Source: Alphaproteobacteria bacterium
GTDB taxonomy: Bacteria; Pseudomonadota; Alphaproteobacteria; Rhodobacterales; Rhodobacteraceae
Assembly: GCA_030428355.1 (NCBI GenBank)
Contig: JAUIBL010000029.1
Coordinates: 1-54,056 of the forward strand
Length of the DNA stretch: 54,056 nt
Reading direction: 5' to 3'
Shown here: positions 37,763 through 47,863 of the stretch, in pieces
Position numbering within the stretch: the stretch's first letter is position 1
Layout of the letters: each line of letters starts with the position of its first letter
Notes under the pieces: model-generated
The model's input: the letters and a program-made list of their open reading frames with translations, nothing else
Told to the model about the DNA's origin: nothing
Database searches by the model: none
Translations under genes and position numbers: made by a program

Positions 37763-37941
37763 TCGGGACGCTCCACGTTGTGTCCGGTCAGGCGGTTTGA
37801 ACCATACCGCAACGGGTTACGAAACATCGACAGAACGACAAGCAGCGCCGCACAGACTGTCCTATCGAGAGCCAAAGGTGCATATCCGCCCGTGCCTTGT
37901 TCTTTCCTGCGTATCTCCCGATAACCACCGTTTCGGGCCAA
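37759..37941 (-). CDS. Possible small ORF upstream of the DUF2484 gene
   Basis: 60 codons, ending in an ATGA overlap with the DUF2484 start. Middle segment LDRTVCAALLVVLSMF is hydrophobic; the rest is basic and low-complexity. The overlap argues for a coupled gene, but no family is recognised and the N-terminal third looks non-coding. Real status uncertain. Confidence 0.3.
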   Translation of the reverse strand: MARNGGYREIRRKEQGTGGYAPLALDRTVCAALLVVLSMFRNPLRYGSNRLTGHNVERPE

Positions 37942-37998
37942 AACACGACCTCAAAACGGTGATGCCAAGGAAATCTCGGGAAAGGTGTCCGGACCGGG

Positions 37999-38041
37999 CG
38001 CGTTTCGGCCGACCGAAACGCGGGATGCGTTGACGCATCCC
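37999..38041 (-). terminator. Double-hairpin 3' element, copy 2
   Basis: On the minus strand, 8 nt after the flavoprotein stop: stem GGGATGCG/CGCATCCC with a TCAA loop (38041-38022), then a 10-bp stem, CGCGTTTCGG/CCGAAACGCG (38022-37999). Same order and spacing as copies 1 and 3. No T-run. Confidence 0.75.
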
Positions 38042-38049
38042 CGCCGCCC

Positions 38050-39102
38050 TCACCCGACAGGCGCAGCCAGAACCCAGCCTGCCACCTGCTCCGCGGCCGC
38101 CAGCGCGCCTTCGAGATAGCCCCCCATCTCGGGGGCCAACTCGCTCGACGCAAAGAAAAGGCGACTGTCCTGCCTTGGCACCAATGCCGAGGGACGTCCA
38201 TAGGCCGGATGGTGGGTCAGTGGGGCCCGGTCCGCGGCCACCGCCGTCAAGTTTTCCTCGGCCCAATCGGTATAGAACACCTCGACCGGCGAGGCCGCAT
38301 GCGGCCCGAAGAGGCGCGTCAATTGCGCCACGGAGGCAGAAATCACCTCGTCACGACGCCCCGCCCGCATGGCGGCAGGCACACCCAGAAAACCGAACAG
38401 CGCCCCGCCGCCGTCGGCGCTGGCATCGTGGATTTCCGCCAGCGGTCCCAACTGGCTGGACGCATCCCCGGACAGGCCATCCTCACGCCAGAAGGGGGCG
38501 TCATAGACCGCGACGAACTTGGCATGCCCGGCCATCCAGGTCGGCACGGCCTCCAGGGCCGACCGAACCGTCGCCTGTATGTCCGGCGTGAACGCCAAAC
38601 TCGCCGCGACACGGGGTGGCACTGCCAGCACCACCTGATCAAAGGCCTGCGGATCGCCCTCCGCGAACCCCAGCACACCATCGGCCGACACCGAGCGCAC
38701 CACCTGGCCTGTTTGGACACAGCCCATGGGCAACCGCGCGGCCAGAGCGTGGACAAGCGCGCCCATCCCGCCGCGCAGCCGCAAGGAGCCCTGCATCGAG
38801 GCAAATCCGCGATCCCGGATCACAACGCCCTGGGCAGTTTCGAAAAGCTGTGCGCCCTCCGCATATTGCGCAAAAACCTCCAGCCCCAACTGCTGCACAA
38901 GCGCCGCCATGCGCGGCTGTCCCGGCCAGAACCACGAGGGCCCCAGATCAAACCATTGCGTGCCGATCCGCGCCGTCGAAACCCGACCGCCCAACCGGTC
39001 ACGCCCTTCGAACAGACGCACCGAGCGCCCGGCGCGGTGCAACCTGTCTGCAAGCGCCAACCCGGTCAGGCCACCGCCGACAATCCCCACATTCGTGGTC
39101 AA
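38050..39102 (-). CDS. FAD-dependent amine-oxidase-like oxidoreductase
   Basis: 350 residues. N-terminal dinucleotide fold VGIVGGGLTGLALADRL, second motif RDRLGGRVST, and a C-terminal FAD contact ASSELAPEMGGYLEGALAAAEQV. The layout fits the flavin amine oxidase/protoporphyrinogen oxidase superfamily. Substrate unknown. Its start is 2 bp beyond the stop of the upstream cupin gene, so they form a tight pair. The pair sits inside the mur cluster, between murC and murB. Confidence 0.8.
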   Translation of the reverse strand: MTTNVGIVGGGLTGLALADRLHRAGRSVRLFEGRDRLGGRVSTARIGTQWFDLGPSWFWPGQPRMAALVQQLGLEVFAQYAEGAQLFETAQGVVIRDRGFASMQGSLRLRGGMGALVHALAARLPMGCVQTGQVVRSVSADGVLGFAEGDPQAFDQVVLAVPPRVAASLAFTPDIQATVRSALEAVPTWMAGHAKFVAVYDAPFWREDGLSGDASSQLGPLAEIHDASADGGGALFGFLGVPAAMRAGRRDEVISASVAQLTRLFGPHAASPVEVFYTDWAEENLTAVAADRAPLTHHPAYGRPSALVPRQDSRLFFASSELAPEMGGYLEGALAAAEQVAGWVLAAPVG

Positions 39103-39104
39103 GG

Positions 39105-39773
39105 TCAGACCGTGGGGGCTTGGGCAAAGGGCAGATGACCCGACTTCATCCAGAGCTTTGCGCCGTCAGGTCCTGCCGTCGCCCGCAAGGGCACACCGTC
39201 GGGCAGCCGCAGCCACGACCATGTCACGAGATCATCATCGCCTTCCCGCACAGCGCCCTCCAGCACCAGAAGCTCGATGCCACCCATCACGTCATCGGTC
39301 AGCATGGCCCCCGGTTCGAGCACCACATAGGACACCACCTCGCGCGCATCGCGGTGCAATTCGGCCCGCGCAATCCCGTTCTGCACCGGACCAAGCTGCG
39401 CGTCGATGTCCCGTCGGAACTGGGTGCGATCCTCCAGATCGAATTGCCAGAGCTTGACGAAAATCGTGCAGCCCTCTTCCGCGCCGGGTGTGTGCGACGT
39501 GGTCGGCGGATTGCGCACATAGGTGCCCGCCGGATAGTCGCCATGTTCGTCCTGAAACACGCCCTCCAGCACCAGAAACTCCTCACCGCCAGTGTGGGTG
39601 TGGGCCGAAAACGCGCTGCCCGGCGCGTAACGCACGATCGAGGTCGCCCGCGCCACCTCGTCACCGATCCGGTCGAGCATCCGCCGGTCCACCCCCGGCA
39701 TGGGCGAGGCGATCCAAGGTGCGTTGCCCGCGTGCACCACCACACGCTTGGTGAAATCAGCATTGAGGTTCAT
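39105..39773 (-). CDS. ChrR-like double-cupin protein
   Basis: 222 residues with two cupin repeats. The first has metal-ligand pattern [14 protein letters not shown] with the later histidine in TSHTPG; the second (about 140-200) keeps the fold ([19 protein letters not shown]) but lacks most ligands. It resembles the C-terminal cupin-like domain of the anti-sigma factor ChrR, without the N-terminal zinc anti-sigma domain. It may sense or act on small molecules together with the flavoprotein. ATG at 39773. Confidence 0.75.
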   Translation of the reverse strand: MNLNADFTKRVVVHAGNAPWIASPMPGVDRRMLDRIGDEVARATSIVRYAPGSAFSAHTHTGGEEFLVLEGVFQDEHGDYPAGTYVRNPPTTSHTPGAEEGCTIFVKLWQFDLEDRTQFRRDIDAQLGPVQNGIARAELHRDAREVVSYVVLEPGAMLTDDVMGGIELLVLEGAVREGDDDLVTWSWLRLPDGVPLRATAGPDGAKLWMKSGHLPFAQAPTV

Positions 39774-39906
39774 CTCGTCGCTCCCGCAGGTCAATTATCG
39801 CCTGACGTGGTAGCCGCCATACGCCAGCAGTTAAAGACGGCCCTCAGGTCTTTTCCGCGTTCAAAATTTCTTGAGGCGAGAAGGAACGCCAAGGGGAACC
39901 CCTTAC

Positions 39907-39949
39907 CGTTTTCGGTCAACCGAAAACGAGGATGCGTCGACGCATCCTC
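39907..39949 (-). terminator. Double-hairpin 3' element, copy 3
   Basis: On the minus strand, 9 nt after the murC stop: a GAGGATGCG/CGCATCCTC stem with a TCGA loop, then a CGTTTTCGG/CCGAAAACG stem with a TTGA loop. Compensatory differences from copy 2 (AAAA/TTTT versus AAA/TTT in the stem) keep the pairing. No T-run. Confidence 0.75.
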
Positions 39950-39958
39950 CGCCCCGCC

Positions 39959-41356
39959 CTATTTCGCCAACCGCTCCGGCAGCCCATTGGCCCAGGCGCT
40001 GATCGTCCCGGCCCCAAGACAGACAACCATGTCCCCCGGCCGCGCCTGTTCGCGCACCAACCTCTCCAGATCGTCCTCGTTCAGGATCGCCCGCGCATGG
40101 CGGTGTCCGTGGCGGATCAGGCCTGCCACCAAATCATCGCGCGACGCGCCTTCGATGGGGTCTTCCCCGGCCGCAAACACCTCGGCGATGGCGACCACAT
40201 CCGCCTCGTTGAAACAGGCGCAGAAATCGTCGAAGAGATTCGACAAGCGCGTATAGCGGTGCGGCTGGTGGATCGCGATGACGCGCCCTTCGGAGGCCTG
40301 TCGCGCGGCCTTTAGAACGGCGGCGATCTCGACCGGGTGGTGGCCGTAATCGTCGATGATCGTCACACCGTTCCACTCCCCCACCTTGGTAAAGCGGCGA
40401 TTGACCCCGCCAAAGGCCGCCAGCGCCTGACGGATTTCCTCTTTCTTCATGCCCAGATGGCGGGCCACAGCAACGGCGGACAGGGCGTTCGACACGTTGT
40501 GATCGCCCGGCATCGGCAGGGTGCAGCCCTCGATGCTGTCGCCCTCGGCCTGCAGCGCGATGTCGAAATGGGCCACGCCCTTTTCGTAGCGGAGGTTCAC
40601 CGCCCGCACATCGGCCTGCGCGTTGAAGCCATAGGTCACCACGCGCCGGTCCGTGACCTTGCCCACCAGACGCTGCACCTCGTCATGGTCGGTGCAGCAG
40701 ACGGCGATGCCGTAGAACGGGATGTTCGACACGAAGTCCTGAAACCCCTGTCGCAGGCGCTCGAAGTCGCCCCAGTGTTCCATATGTTCGGGGTCGATAT
40801 TGGTGACGATGCCGATGGTTGCGGGCAAGCGGTTGAACGAGCCGTCGCTCTCGTCGGCCTCGACCACCATCCATTCGCCCTGCCCCATCCGCGCATTCGA
40901 CCCATAAGCGTGGATGATGCCGCCATTGATGACGGTGGGATCAAACCCGCCCGCCACCATAAGCTCCGCCATCATCGTGGTGGTGGTCGTCTTCCCGTGT
41001 GTCCCTGCAATCGCGATGTTCGACTTGAGCCGCATCAGTTCCGCCAGCATGTCGGCGCGGCGCACCACCGGCAGGCCACGCTTGCGCGCCTCGTCGAGTT
41101 CCGGATTGCCCGGTTTGATCGCGGTCGAGACGACAACCACCTCGGCCCCGTCGAGGTTCTCGGCCCGCTGGCCCTCGAAGACGCGCGCGCCCAGATCGGA
41201 CAGCCGGTTGGTGATCTTGCTGGCCTTCAGGTCCGACCCCTGCACCGTATATCCGAGGTTCACCAGCACTTCGGCAATACCGGACATGCCGATGCCGCCG
41301 ATCCCGACAAAGTGGATCGGGCCAATATCGACGGGAAGTTTGGTGGCGGCGTTCAT
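39959..41356 (-). CDS. murC: UDP-N-acetylmuramate--L-alanine ligase
   Basis: 465 residues. Adds L-Ala to UDP-MurNAc. Family motifs [22 protein letters not shown] (N-terminal), ATP loop [25 protein letters not shown], and C-terminal HQPHRYTR. The start overlaps the murG stop by 4 bp. Confidence 0.98.
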   Translation of the reverse strand: MNAATKLPVDIGPIHFVGIGGIGMSGIAEVLVNLGYTVQGSDLKASKITNRLSDLGARVFEGQRAENLDGAEVVVVSTAIKPGNPELDEARKRGLPVVRRADMLAELMRLKSNIAIAGTHGKTTTTTMMAELMVAGGFDPTVINGGIIHAYGSNARMGQGEWMVVEADESDGSFNRLPATIGIVTNIDPEHMEHWGDFERLRQGFQDFVSNIPFYGIAVCCTDHDEVQRLVGKVTDRRVVTYGFNAQADVRAVNLRYEKGVAHFDIALQAEGDSIEGCTLPMPGDHNVSNALSAVAVARHLGMKKEEIRQALAAFGGVNRRFTKVGEWNGVTIIDDYGHHPVEIAAVLKAARQASEGRVIAIHQPHRYTRLSNLFDDFCACFNEADVVAIAEVFAAGEDPIEGASRDDLVAGLIRHGHRHARAILNEDDLERLVREQARPGDMVVCLGAGTISAWANGLPERLAK

Positions 41357-42471
41357 TCGGTCTGTCCTTCCGGGTCTCTGGGTGTGTGGCCGGCCAGTCT
41401 TTCGACCAGCGCGGCAAGGTCCTGTGCAGCGTCGGGGCGGGCCTGCGACAGGGCGGCCTGCGACATTTGCAAAGCCGCCTGCGGGTTTTGCAATACCGCA
41501 AGGATCTGCTCGGCAAGGCTGTCGACAGTCAGCTTGCTTTCGGGGATACGGATCGCGGCCCCCGCCTCGACCAGCCCCCGGGCATTGGCGGTCTGGTGAT
41601 CGGCGGTGGCGGCGGCAAAAGGCACAAGGATCGACGGACGCCCGATGACCGAGATGTCCGCGACGCTCGACGCACCCGAGCGCGAGATCACAAGCTGCGC
41701 CTCGCTCATGCGTTTGGGCACATCATTGAAGAACGGCTGCACATCGGCATTGACGCCGTGTTCGGCATAGTAGGTGGCAACGCGGTCTCCGTCCTCGTCC
41801 CGGGCCTGATGGCTGACCCGCAGGTGCTGCAATGTCTCGAGCGGAAGCGCGGCAATCGCAGGCGGCACCACGTCCGACAGGATGCGCGCGCCTTGGCTGC
41901 CACCGATCACGAGGATCGACATCGGGTAATCGCCGGGCGGAATATAGGCCGCCCCGGCCCGATCCTTGACGGCGAGCCGGACCGGGTTGCCGACATGCAC
42001 ACCCTCCACGCCCTCGGGCAGGGTTGTCGGCCATGTCCCGCAGGCGACCTGATCGACCCGTTTGGCAAAGATCGCGTTCACCCGACCCAGCACCCCGTTC
42101 TGTTCATGGATCATGCGCGGAAGCCGCAGCACCCATGCCGCCCCGAGCGCCGGGATCGACGGGTAGCCGCCAAAACCCACCACCACGTCGGGCCGGTCGC
42201 GCAGCATCCGCCACGACATCGACAGCACACCGCCCAGAACGCGCAGAGGCACCAGCGCCTTGGCGACAAGCCCCCCCCGCGCAAAGGTCGCGGAGCTGAC
42301 CTGTTCGATCTCGGTCGAGTGCGGAAAGCCACCGGTATAGCGCGCGCCGCGGGCATCGGTCGACAGCTTCACCCGCCAGCCGCGGCGCAGCATGACCTCG
42401 GCCAGCGCCTGCGCCGGAAACATGTGACCGCCGGTCCCTCCGGCTGCGATGACAAGATAAGGTTTGCGCAT
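41353..42471 (-). CDS. murG: Lipid II synthase MurG
   Basis: 372 residues. GT-B glycosyltransferase adding GlcNAc to lipid I at the inner membrane face. Glycine-rich loops [16 protein letters not shown] and [32 protein letters not shown], and the UDP-GlcNAc contact [15 protein letters not shown] at 42471. Located between ftsW and murC. Confidence 0.98.
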   Translation of the reverse strand: MRKPYLVIAAGGTGGHMFPAQALAEVMLRRGWRVKLSTDARGARYTGGFPHSTEIEQVSSATFARGGLVAKALVPLRVLGGVLSMSWRMLRDRPDVVVGFGGYPSIPALGAAWVLRLPRMIHEQNGVLGRVNAIFAKRVDQVACGTWPTTLPEGVEGVHVGNPVRLAVKDRAGAAYIPPGDYPMSILVIGGSQGARILSDVVPPAIAALPLETLQHLRVSHQARDEDGDRVATYYAEHGVNADVQPFFNDVPKRMSEAQLVISRSGASSVADISVIGRPSILVPFAAATADHQTANARGLVEAGAAIRIPESKLTVDSLAEQILAVLQNPQAALQMSQAALSQARPDAAQDLAALVERLAGHTPRDPEGQTE

Positions 42472-42560
42472 AAGTCCCCCGCCCAAGGATTGACCGACAG
42501 AGACCTGCCCCAGAGGCGTTTGTCAACAAACCAAGGGGCGATTCACCCTATATAAAGCCC

Positions 42561-43727
42561 TTAACGCAGCCGTCCTCGCAAGATATCGCCGATTTCGCCC
42601 TGTGGGCGGCTGCGCGTGAAGGCCAGAAGCATGCCGACGGCAATCCCGCCCGCGATCAGGGACGAGCCCCCGTAGCTGACAAAAGGCAGCGTCATGCCCT
42701 TGGCGGGCAGCAGGCGCACGGCGACGCCCATGTTGATCATCGCCTGAACCCCGAACATGCAGGCCAGACCGGTGCCCGCCAGACGGATGAACGGATCGCG
42801 TTCGCGCATCAGGCGCAGCAGCGACCGCACCACGATCGTGGCGTAAAGCGCGATGATGATCAGGACCAGAACCAGCCCGTATTCCTCGGCGGCGACAGCG
42901 ATGATGAAATCGGTGTGCGCATCCGGCAGCGACCATTTCACCTGTCCCTCGCCAACACCCACGCCGAAAAAACCGCCTTCGCGAATGGCATTGGTCGCAT
43001 AGCCAAGCTGGGTGGTCGGATCGACATCGGGGCTCAGAAACCCGTCGATGCGGCGGGCGAAATGCTCTGAGTTCTGATAGGCGACTGTCCCCGCAAAGAC
43101 CACCAGACCGGCAATGCCGAACAGCAGAAGCATCGGCGCACCGGCCACGAAATACATGACCCCCCAGCCAAACAGCACAAGACAGGCCTGACCGAAGTCG
43201 GGTTGCAGGGCCAGCATCAGAACGATGCTGACCGTGATGGCAAAGGACAGCGTCTTGCCCGGCGGCCCGCCCAGATCCTGACTGGCCGCCAGAAACCACG
43301 CGGTCACGATGACGAAGGTCGGCTTGAGAAACTCGGACGGCTGCACCGACGCAAAGCCCAGCGAATACCAGCGCACCGCGCCCTTGCCGAAATCCGTACC
43401 GAAAAAAGGCAGCAACGCCAGAGCGACAAAGGCCGCCGCGAATCCCAGCACCGCCAAGCGGCGCACCACGATGGGCCCAAGCATAGACACGAAGATCATC
43501 ACACCCAGCGCCAGCCCGCCAAAGACCGCCTGCCGCTGCACATAATGGAACGGCGCAAAACCGTTGCGTTCGGCCAGTGGCGGCGAGGCGGCAAGCCCTA
43601 GAAGGATACCGATGCCGAACATGATCAGGATGCAGGACAGGGTCCACTTGTCAATCGTGCGCCACCATTTCGGCAACACAGGTTCACCCGCACGGGTCGG
43701 AACCGCGCCATAGACCATTTCCGTCAT
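42561..43727 (-). CDS. ftsW: Septal peptidoglycan polymerase FtsW
   Basis: 388 residues with about ten membrane segments of the SEDS family. Conserved features: the acidic catalytic region in the large loop (KWSLPDAHTDFIIAVAAEEYG) and YGGSSLIAGGIAVGML near the C-terminus. Polymerises glycan strands at the septum. ATG at 43727; divergent from the BaiN-type gene. A 90-bp gap separates it from murG. Confidence 0.96.
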   Translation of the reverse strand: MTEMVYGAVPTRAGEPVLPKWWRTIDKWTLSCILIMFGIGILLGLAASPPLAERNGFAPFHYVQRQAVFGGLALGVMIFVSMLGPIVVRRLAVLGFAAAFVALALLPFFGTDFGKGAVRWYSLGFASVQPSEFLKPTFVIVTAWFLAASQDLGGPPGKTLSFAITVSIVLMLALQPDFGQACLVLFGWGVMYFVAGAPMLLLFGIAGLVVFAGTVAYQNSEHFARRIDGFLSPDVDPTTQLGYATNAIREGGFFGVGVGEGQVKWSLPDAHTDFIIAVAAEEYGLVLVLIIIALYATIVVRSLLRLMRERDPFIRLAGTGLACMFGVQAMINMGVAVRLLPAKGMTLPFVSYGGSSLIAGGIAVGMLLAFTRSRPQGEIGDILRGRLR

Positions 43728-43861
43728 GGTTTCACCGCTTCTTCTGCCTCGATCGCCCGATTTTCCGGGTCTCTGGTCCAAAGCTTACCCCATATGATTC
43801 GCGCGATCCAGAAGAATGATTCCCCCTTGTGCCTCTTGCGTGGCCAGCGGTTCCGTGATGG

Positions 43862-45052
43862 ATGCCGGGCATGCAGGTGAACACCCTCATTCTTGGTGCC
43901 GGCGCGGCTGGCATGATGTGCGCAGCGCATGCGGGCGCGTCCACGCTGGTCATCGACCATGCCAAGGCACCGGGCGAGAAGATCCGCATCTCGGGCGGCG
44001 GGCGGTGCAACTTCACCAACATGCACACCGATCCCGCCCGGTTCCTCGGACAGAACCCGCATTTCCACAAATCCGCGCTGAGCCGCTACACGCAATGGGA
44101 TTTCCTCGACCTCGTGGACCGTCACAGGATCGCGTGGCACGAAAAGACGCTGGGGCAGCTTTTCTGCGACGACAAGGCGACGCAGATCGTCGACATGCTG
44201 CGGGCCGAAATGGCGCAGGCCGAAGCGCAGCTTTGGGTGCAGACCTCGCTGGTCGACCTGAGCCATGACGGGTCGGCGTTTCGTGCACACATTGAACGCG
44301 ACGGGACCCGCCACAGCATCAGCGCCCGCAATCTCGTTCTGGCGACAGGCGGCAAGTCGATCCCCAAGATGGGTGCCACGGGATTGGCCTATGACATCGC
44401 GCGGCAGTTCGGCCACGCGGTCACCGACACCCGCCCTGCCCTTGTGCCATTGACCTTTTCGGACCAGCGCTTTGCGGCGATTTCCGGTGTGTCGACCCCG
44501 GTGATCGCGCAGGCCAACGGCACCGCTTTCGAAGAGGCGCTGCTTTTCACCCATCGCGGCCTGAGCGGTCCGGCGGTGCTGCAAATCTCCAGCTACTGGA
44601 AAGAGGGCGACAGCATCAGCGTGAACCTTCTACCGGGGCGTGACCTTGCCGCCTCGCTGCGCTCTGCCCGTCAGAGCCACGGGAAACGCAATGTCACGAC
44701 CGCTCTGGCCGAGGTGCTGCCGGAACGGCTCGTCACACACCTATCTGCAGACCTGCCTCTGGGCGGCAATCTGGGCGACCTGTCCGACAAACGGATCGAC
44801 GAGATCACCAACCGCCTGCGCCACTGGTCTTTGACGCCCACCGGAAGCGAAGGCTACCGCACCGCAGAGGTCACATTAGGCGGCATCGCCACTGACCGGA
44901 TCGACAGCAAGACGATGATGTCGCGCGATGTGCCCAGTCTTTTCATGATCGGCGAAGCGGTGGATGTGACCGGGTGGCTGGGTGGCTACAATTTCCAGTG
45001 GGCCTGGAGTTCGGGCGTCGCCGCAGGGCGCGCCATCCGCGACCGCTCTTGA
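43862..45052 (+). CDS. BaiN/RdsA-type FAD oxidoreductase (HI0933 family)
   Basis: 396 residues. FAD-binding LILGAGAAGMMCAAHAG, family signature KIRISGGGRCNFTN, LATGGKSIPKMGATG, HRGLSGPAVLQISSYW and the end GEAVDVTGWLGGYNFQWAWSSG. This widespread family, related to YhiN and BaiN, probably reduces an unidentified small substrate. Plus-strand gene lying between the minus-strand ftsW and murD. An internal ATG at 43871 is an alternative start. Confidence 0.9.
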   Translation: MPGMQVNTLILGAGAAGMMCAAHAGASTLVIDHAKAPGEKIRISGGGRCNFTNMHTDPARFLGQNPHFHKSALSRYTQWDFLDLVDRHRIAWHEKTLGQLFCDDKATQIVDMLRAEMAQAEAQLWVQTSLVDLSHDGSAFRAHIERDGTRHSISARNLVLATGGKSIPKMGATGLAYDIARQFGHAVTDTRPALVPLTFSDQRFAAISGVSTPVIAQANGTAFEEALLFTHRGLSGPAVLQISSYWKEGDSISVNLLPGRDLAASLRSARQSHGKRNVTTALAEVLPERLVTHLSADLPLGGNLGDLSDKRIDEITNRLRHWSLTPTGSEGYRTAEVTLGGIATDRIDSKTMMSRDVPSLFMIGEAVDVTGWLGGYNFQWAWSSGVAAGRAIRDRS

Positions 45053-45084
45053 GTTGGTCATGAAACTGTTACATTTTGCGCGTC

Positions 45085-45747
45085 ATGACCGACGCCGCCT
45101 GTTCCGCACCCAAGGCCCCGTTCGTTCTGCTGCGTGGTGCGCTGCGGGATGCGCTGAACCTTGTCGCGCAGGGCGGTGGTGCCCCGCGCGCGCAGGAACG
45201 CATCTGGATCGATCCGTCCCGCCTGACCCGCATCTACACGCGCAACCCGGCACAGACACCGGATTACAAACGCCGCCATTCCGGCATGGTTCTGGCCGGG
45301 GATTGGGATCGGCACACCGAACCTTTGGACGCATCATGGAAGATCGCCGCCTGCCTTACTCATTTCCGCGACGGTGTGCCGTGGAAAGACACGGGCGTCT
45401 ACGACCACATGGCAGCCATGATCGCAGAGCGCGGCCAGTTCGACAGTTGCCGGACCATGGATGACATTATCGCACGTTACGAAAAGATCGACGCGCTTTA
45501 TTCGGAAATCCGGAAGAATGGCTTTCGGGACAACACCATCTGGCGTTTCGGAACCCCGCGCCTGCCCGAGGGGGTCTATATCCATGTCGACCGCCACGGG
45601 GCTCCGATCTTCGGGGCCATCGGCAACCACCGCGTCGGCATCGCCCGCGCTCTTGGCCTGACCCGAATACCGGCGCAGCTTGGGGTCGTGCATCCCGGTG
45701 CGCTGGACAGCAACTCATTGACCCAACTGCGCACCGTTCCTGCATGA
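45085..45747 (+). CDS. ParB/sulfiredoxin-like protein of unknown function, copy 1
   Basis: 220 residues. No signal peptide or membrane segment. Blocks shared with the next gene: WIDPSRLT at 41-48, RRHSGMVLAGDWD at 63-75, HFRDGVPWKDT at 93-103, IIARYEKIDALYSEIR at 128-143, and a C-terminal VYIHVDRHG...GNHRVGIARALGL with GNHR at 180-183, then IPAQLGVVH. The G-x-H-R-x-x-I-A pattern after a beta pair resembles the GxRR/GxHR phosphate-binding motif of ParB and sulfiredoxin folds. It overlaps the following paralogue by 4 bp (ATGA). Starts 32 bp after the BaiN-type gene. Function unknown. Confidence 0.75.
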   Translation: MTDAACSAPKAPFVLLRGALRDALNLVAQGGGAPRAQERIWIDPSRLTRIYTRNPAQTPDYKRRHSGMVLAGDWDRHTEPLDASWKIAACLTHFRDGVPWKDTGVYDHMAAMIAERGQFDSCRTMDDIIARYEKIDALYSEIRKNGFRDNTIWRFGTPRLPEGVYIHVDRHGAPIFGAIGNHRVGIARALGLTRIPAQLGVVHPGALDSNSLTQLRTVPA

Positions 45748-46409
45748 GCACCCTGAAACAGGCAATCGGAGCCGGGGTTCCGGTCAAGGTGGTGCGCGAT
45801 GTGGTCAACCGCTGGCGGTTTGGTCCGGATGCACCCCAAAGCGACGAACTGATCTGGATTCGTCCCCGTGACGTGACCGATTTCTACCGCTCTGACCCCG
45901 GAAACGGCGCACCCCGGTTCCGGCGCAGGCACTCGGGCATGGTCGCAGGCGGCAACTGGGACAAATCGCGCAAGCCGTTCGGCAGCCAGATCAAGCTGGA
46001 CAGCATCCGCGACCATTTCGAACGCGGTGTGCCGTGGCAGCAAACCGACATTTTCGGATGGATGCTCAAGCGGCTCGAAAAAGAGGGAAGCGTCGACGGG
46101 TTTACCAGCCGCGAAGAGCTGATCGCGCGCTACGAAGGGCTTGACCGGATCTACGAGGAAGCCCGGCGCACCGGCACGCTGCGCCCGCATGGCAGCGTCA
46201 ACCAGACCCGCGGAGAACACGGCGGCATCCTTGTCCACATCGCCCGTGACGGCACACCGCTGCGCGATGGTGGCGGCATGCACCGGTTCGCGATTGCCTA
46301 CATCCTTGGTCTCGAAAAGATCCCGGCACAGCTTGGCGTGATCCATGCCGATGCAGTCGCCGCAGGCCTGATGTCAGAGCTGCGCACGCCGCCGACCCGC
46401 ACGGGCTAG
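45744..46409 (+). CDS. ParB/sulfiredoxin-like protein of unknown function, copy 2
   Basis: 221 residues, a diverged paralogue of the preceding gene with the same block order: [13 protein letters not shown] at 37-49, [13 protein letters not shown] at 61-73, [12 protein letters not shown] at 91-102, [16 protein letters not shown] at 126-141, ILVHIARDG at 162-170, [13 protein letters not shown] at 178-190, IPAQLGVIH. Its N-terminal 35 residues differ from copy 1. Translationally coupled to copy 1. Its TAG stop at 46407-46409 overlaps the convergent murD stop within a shared CTAG. Confidence 0.75.
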   Translation: MSTLKQAIGAGVPVKVVRDVVNRWRFGPDAPQSDELIWIRPRDVTDFYRSDPGNGAPRFRRRHSGMVAGGNWDKSRKPFGSQIKLDSIRDHFERGVPWQQTDIFGWMLKRLEKEGSVDGFTSREELIARYEGLDRIYEEARRTGTLRPHGSVNQTRGEHGGILVHIARDGTPLRDGGGMHRFAIAYILGLEKIPAQLGVIHADAVAAGLMSELRTPPTRTG

Positions 46410-47806
46410 GACAGCAGCGCCTTGACCCGCGCCGCGAAATCCTCTCCGCGTTTCTCGAAGCTGTCGTATTGGTCGAAACTCGCCGCCGCAGGCGCCAGCA
46501 GCACCACGTCGCCGGGCTCCGCCTCGGCGGCTGCGCGGGCTACGGCGGCCTCCATCGTGCCACAGGCCTCGGCCTCGACACCGGTCAGTTGCACCGCAAA
46601 CCGGTCCGCCTCGCGTCCGATGACATAGGCTTTGCGCACGTTCTCAAAGCCGGGGATCAACCCGTCCAGCCCGCCTTCCTTCTGCAAGCCGCCGCAGATC
46701 CAGCGGATGTTCTTGAACGCCTGCAACGCCTTCAACGCCGAGTCCACATTGGTGGCCTTGCTGTCGTTCACAAAGGTCACGCCGTTCTTTTCACCGATGA
46801 TCTGGCTGCGATGCGGCAGACCGGCAAAGGACTTCATCGCGGCTTCGATCTGGCGTGGGGCCACGCCCAGCGCACGGGTTGCCGCATAGGCAGCACAGGC
46901 GTTCTGGTGGTTATGCGCGCCGGGCAGTCCCTTGATCTCGCGCAGGTCGATGGACCCGACCTGTTTGCCCTTGCGCCATTCGGTCAGGAACCCCTTGCGC
47001 GCATAGACATGCCAGCCCGGTCCTGTCAGCTTCTGCCCCGAGGACACGCGGATCACCCGATCATCCCCCGGCCCTTCGGAGAGTTGATTGGCGATATACA
47101 GCCCCTCGTTTTCGTCCACACCAATGACCGCGCGATCCGGTCCACCTTCGGCAAAAAGCCTGCGCTTGGCCGCGAAATACCCGCCCAGCCCGGCGTGCCG
47201 GTCAAGATGATCCGGCGAGAGGTTGGTGAACACCGCTACATCCGGCGTCAGCGCGCGGGCCAGATCGGTCTGGTAGCTGGACAGTTCCAGCACCACGACA
47301 TCGCCATCGCCCGGAGGGTCGATGTCCAGAACACCCCGCCCGATATTGCCCGCCAACTGGCTGTGCCGGTCGGTGGTAGACAGGATGTGATGGATCAGCG
47401 CCGAGGTGGTGGATTTTCCATTCGATCCGGTCACCGCAATCACACGCGGGGCGGTGTCGAACTCGTCCCAGCCCCCGGTCGCCAGCGACCGGAAGAACAG
47501 GCCGATGTCATTGTCCACCGGCACACCCGCCGCCCAGGCCTTGGCGATCACCGGGTTCGGCGCGGGATAAAGATGCGGGATACCGGGGCTGACGATCAGG
47601 CAGGCGATGTCGTCGAACGCCCCATCGCGGGTCAATTCACGGGTCTCGAACCCTTCGGCCTCGGCCGCCTCGCGGGCTTTGGGGTTGTCGTCCCAGCAGA
47701 TCGCCGTCGCGCCCCCTGCCCGCAACGCACGCGCCGCCGACAGGCCCGACCGTCCCAACCCCAACACGGCCACCTGATGGCCTTCAAAACCCTGAACGGG
47801 GATCAT
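46406..47806 (-). CDS. murD: UDP-N-acetylmuramoylalanine--D-glutamate ligase
   Basis: 466 residues. Adds D-Glu to the peptidoglycan stem. N-terminal [20 protein letters not shown] loop [26 protein letters not shown], the carbamylated-lysine region and C-terminal [22 protein letters not shown]. Its stop overlaps that of the convergent plus-strand gene. murD is normally next to ftsW; here three plus-strand genes intervene. Confidence 0.97.
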   Translation of the reverse strand: MIPVQGFEGHQVAVLGLGRSGLSAARALRAGGATAICWDDNPKAREAAEAEGFETRELTRDGAFDDIACLIVSPGIPHLYPAPNPVIAKAWAAGVPVDNDIGLFFRSLATGGWDEFDTAPRVIAVTGSNGKSTTSALIHHILSTTDRHSQLAGNIGRGVLDIDPPGDGDVVVLELSSYQTDLARALTPDVAVFTNLSPDHLDRHAGLGGYFAAKRRLFAEGGPDRAVIGVDENEGLYIANQLSEGPGDDRVIRVSSGQKLTGPGWHVYARKGFLTEWRKGKQVGSIDLREIKGLPGAHNHQNACAAYAATRALGVAPRQIEAAMKSFAGLPHRSQIIGEKNGVTFVNDSKATNVDSALKALQAFKNIRWICGGLQKEGGLDGLIPGFENVRKAYVIGREADRFAVQLTGVEAEACGTMEAAVARAAAEAEPGDVVLLAPAAASFDQYDSFEKRGEDFAARVKALLS

Positions 47807-47863
47807 CGCGCACCTCTTGCTTGGTCCGCCAATCGCTACCGCATCTGTGGCCCGTGGAAAAGA

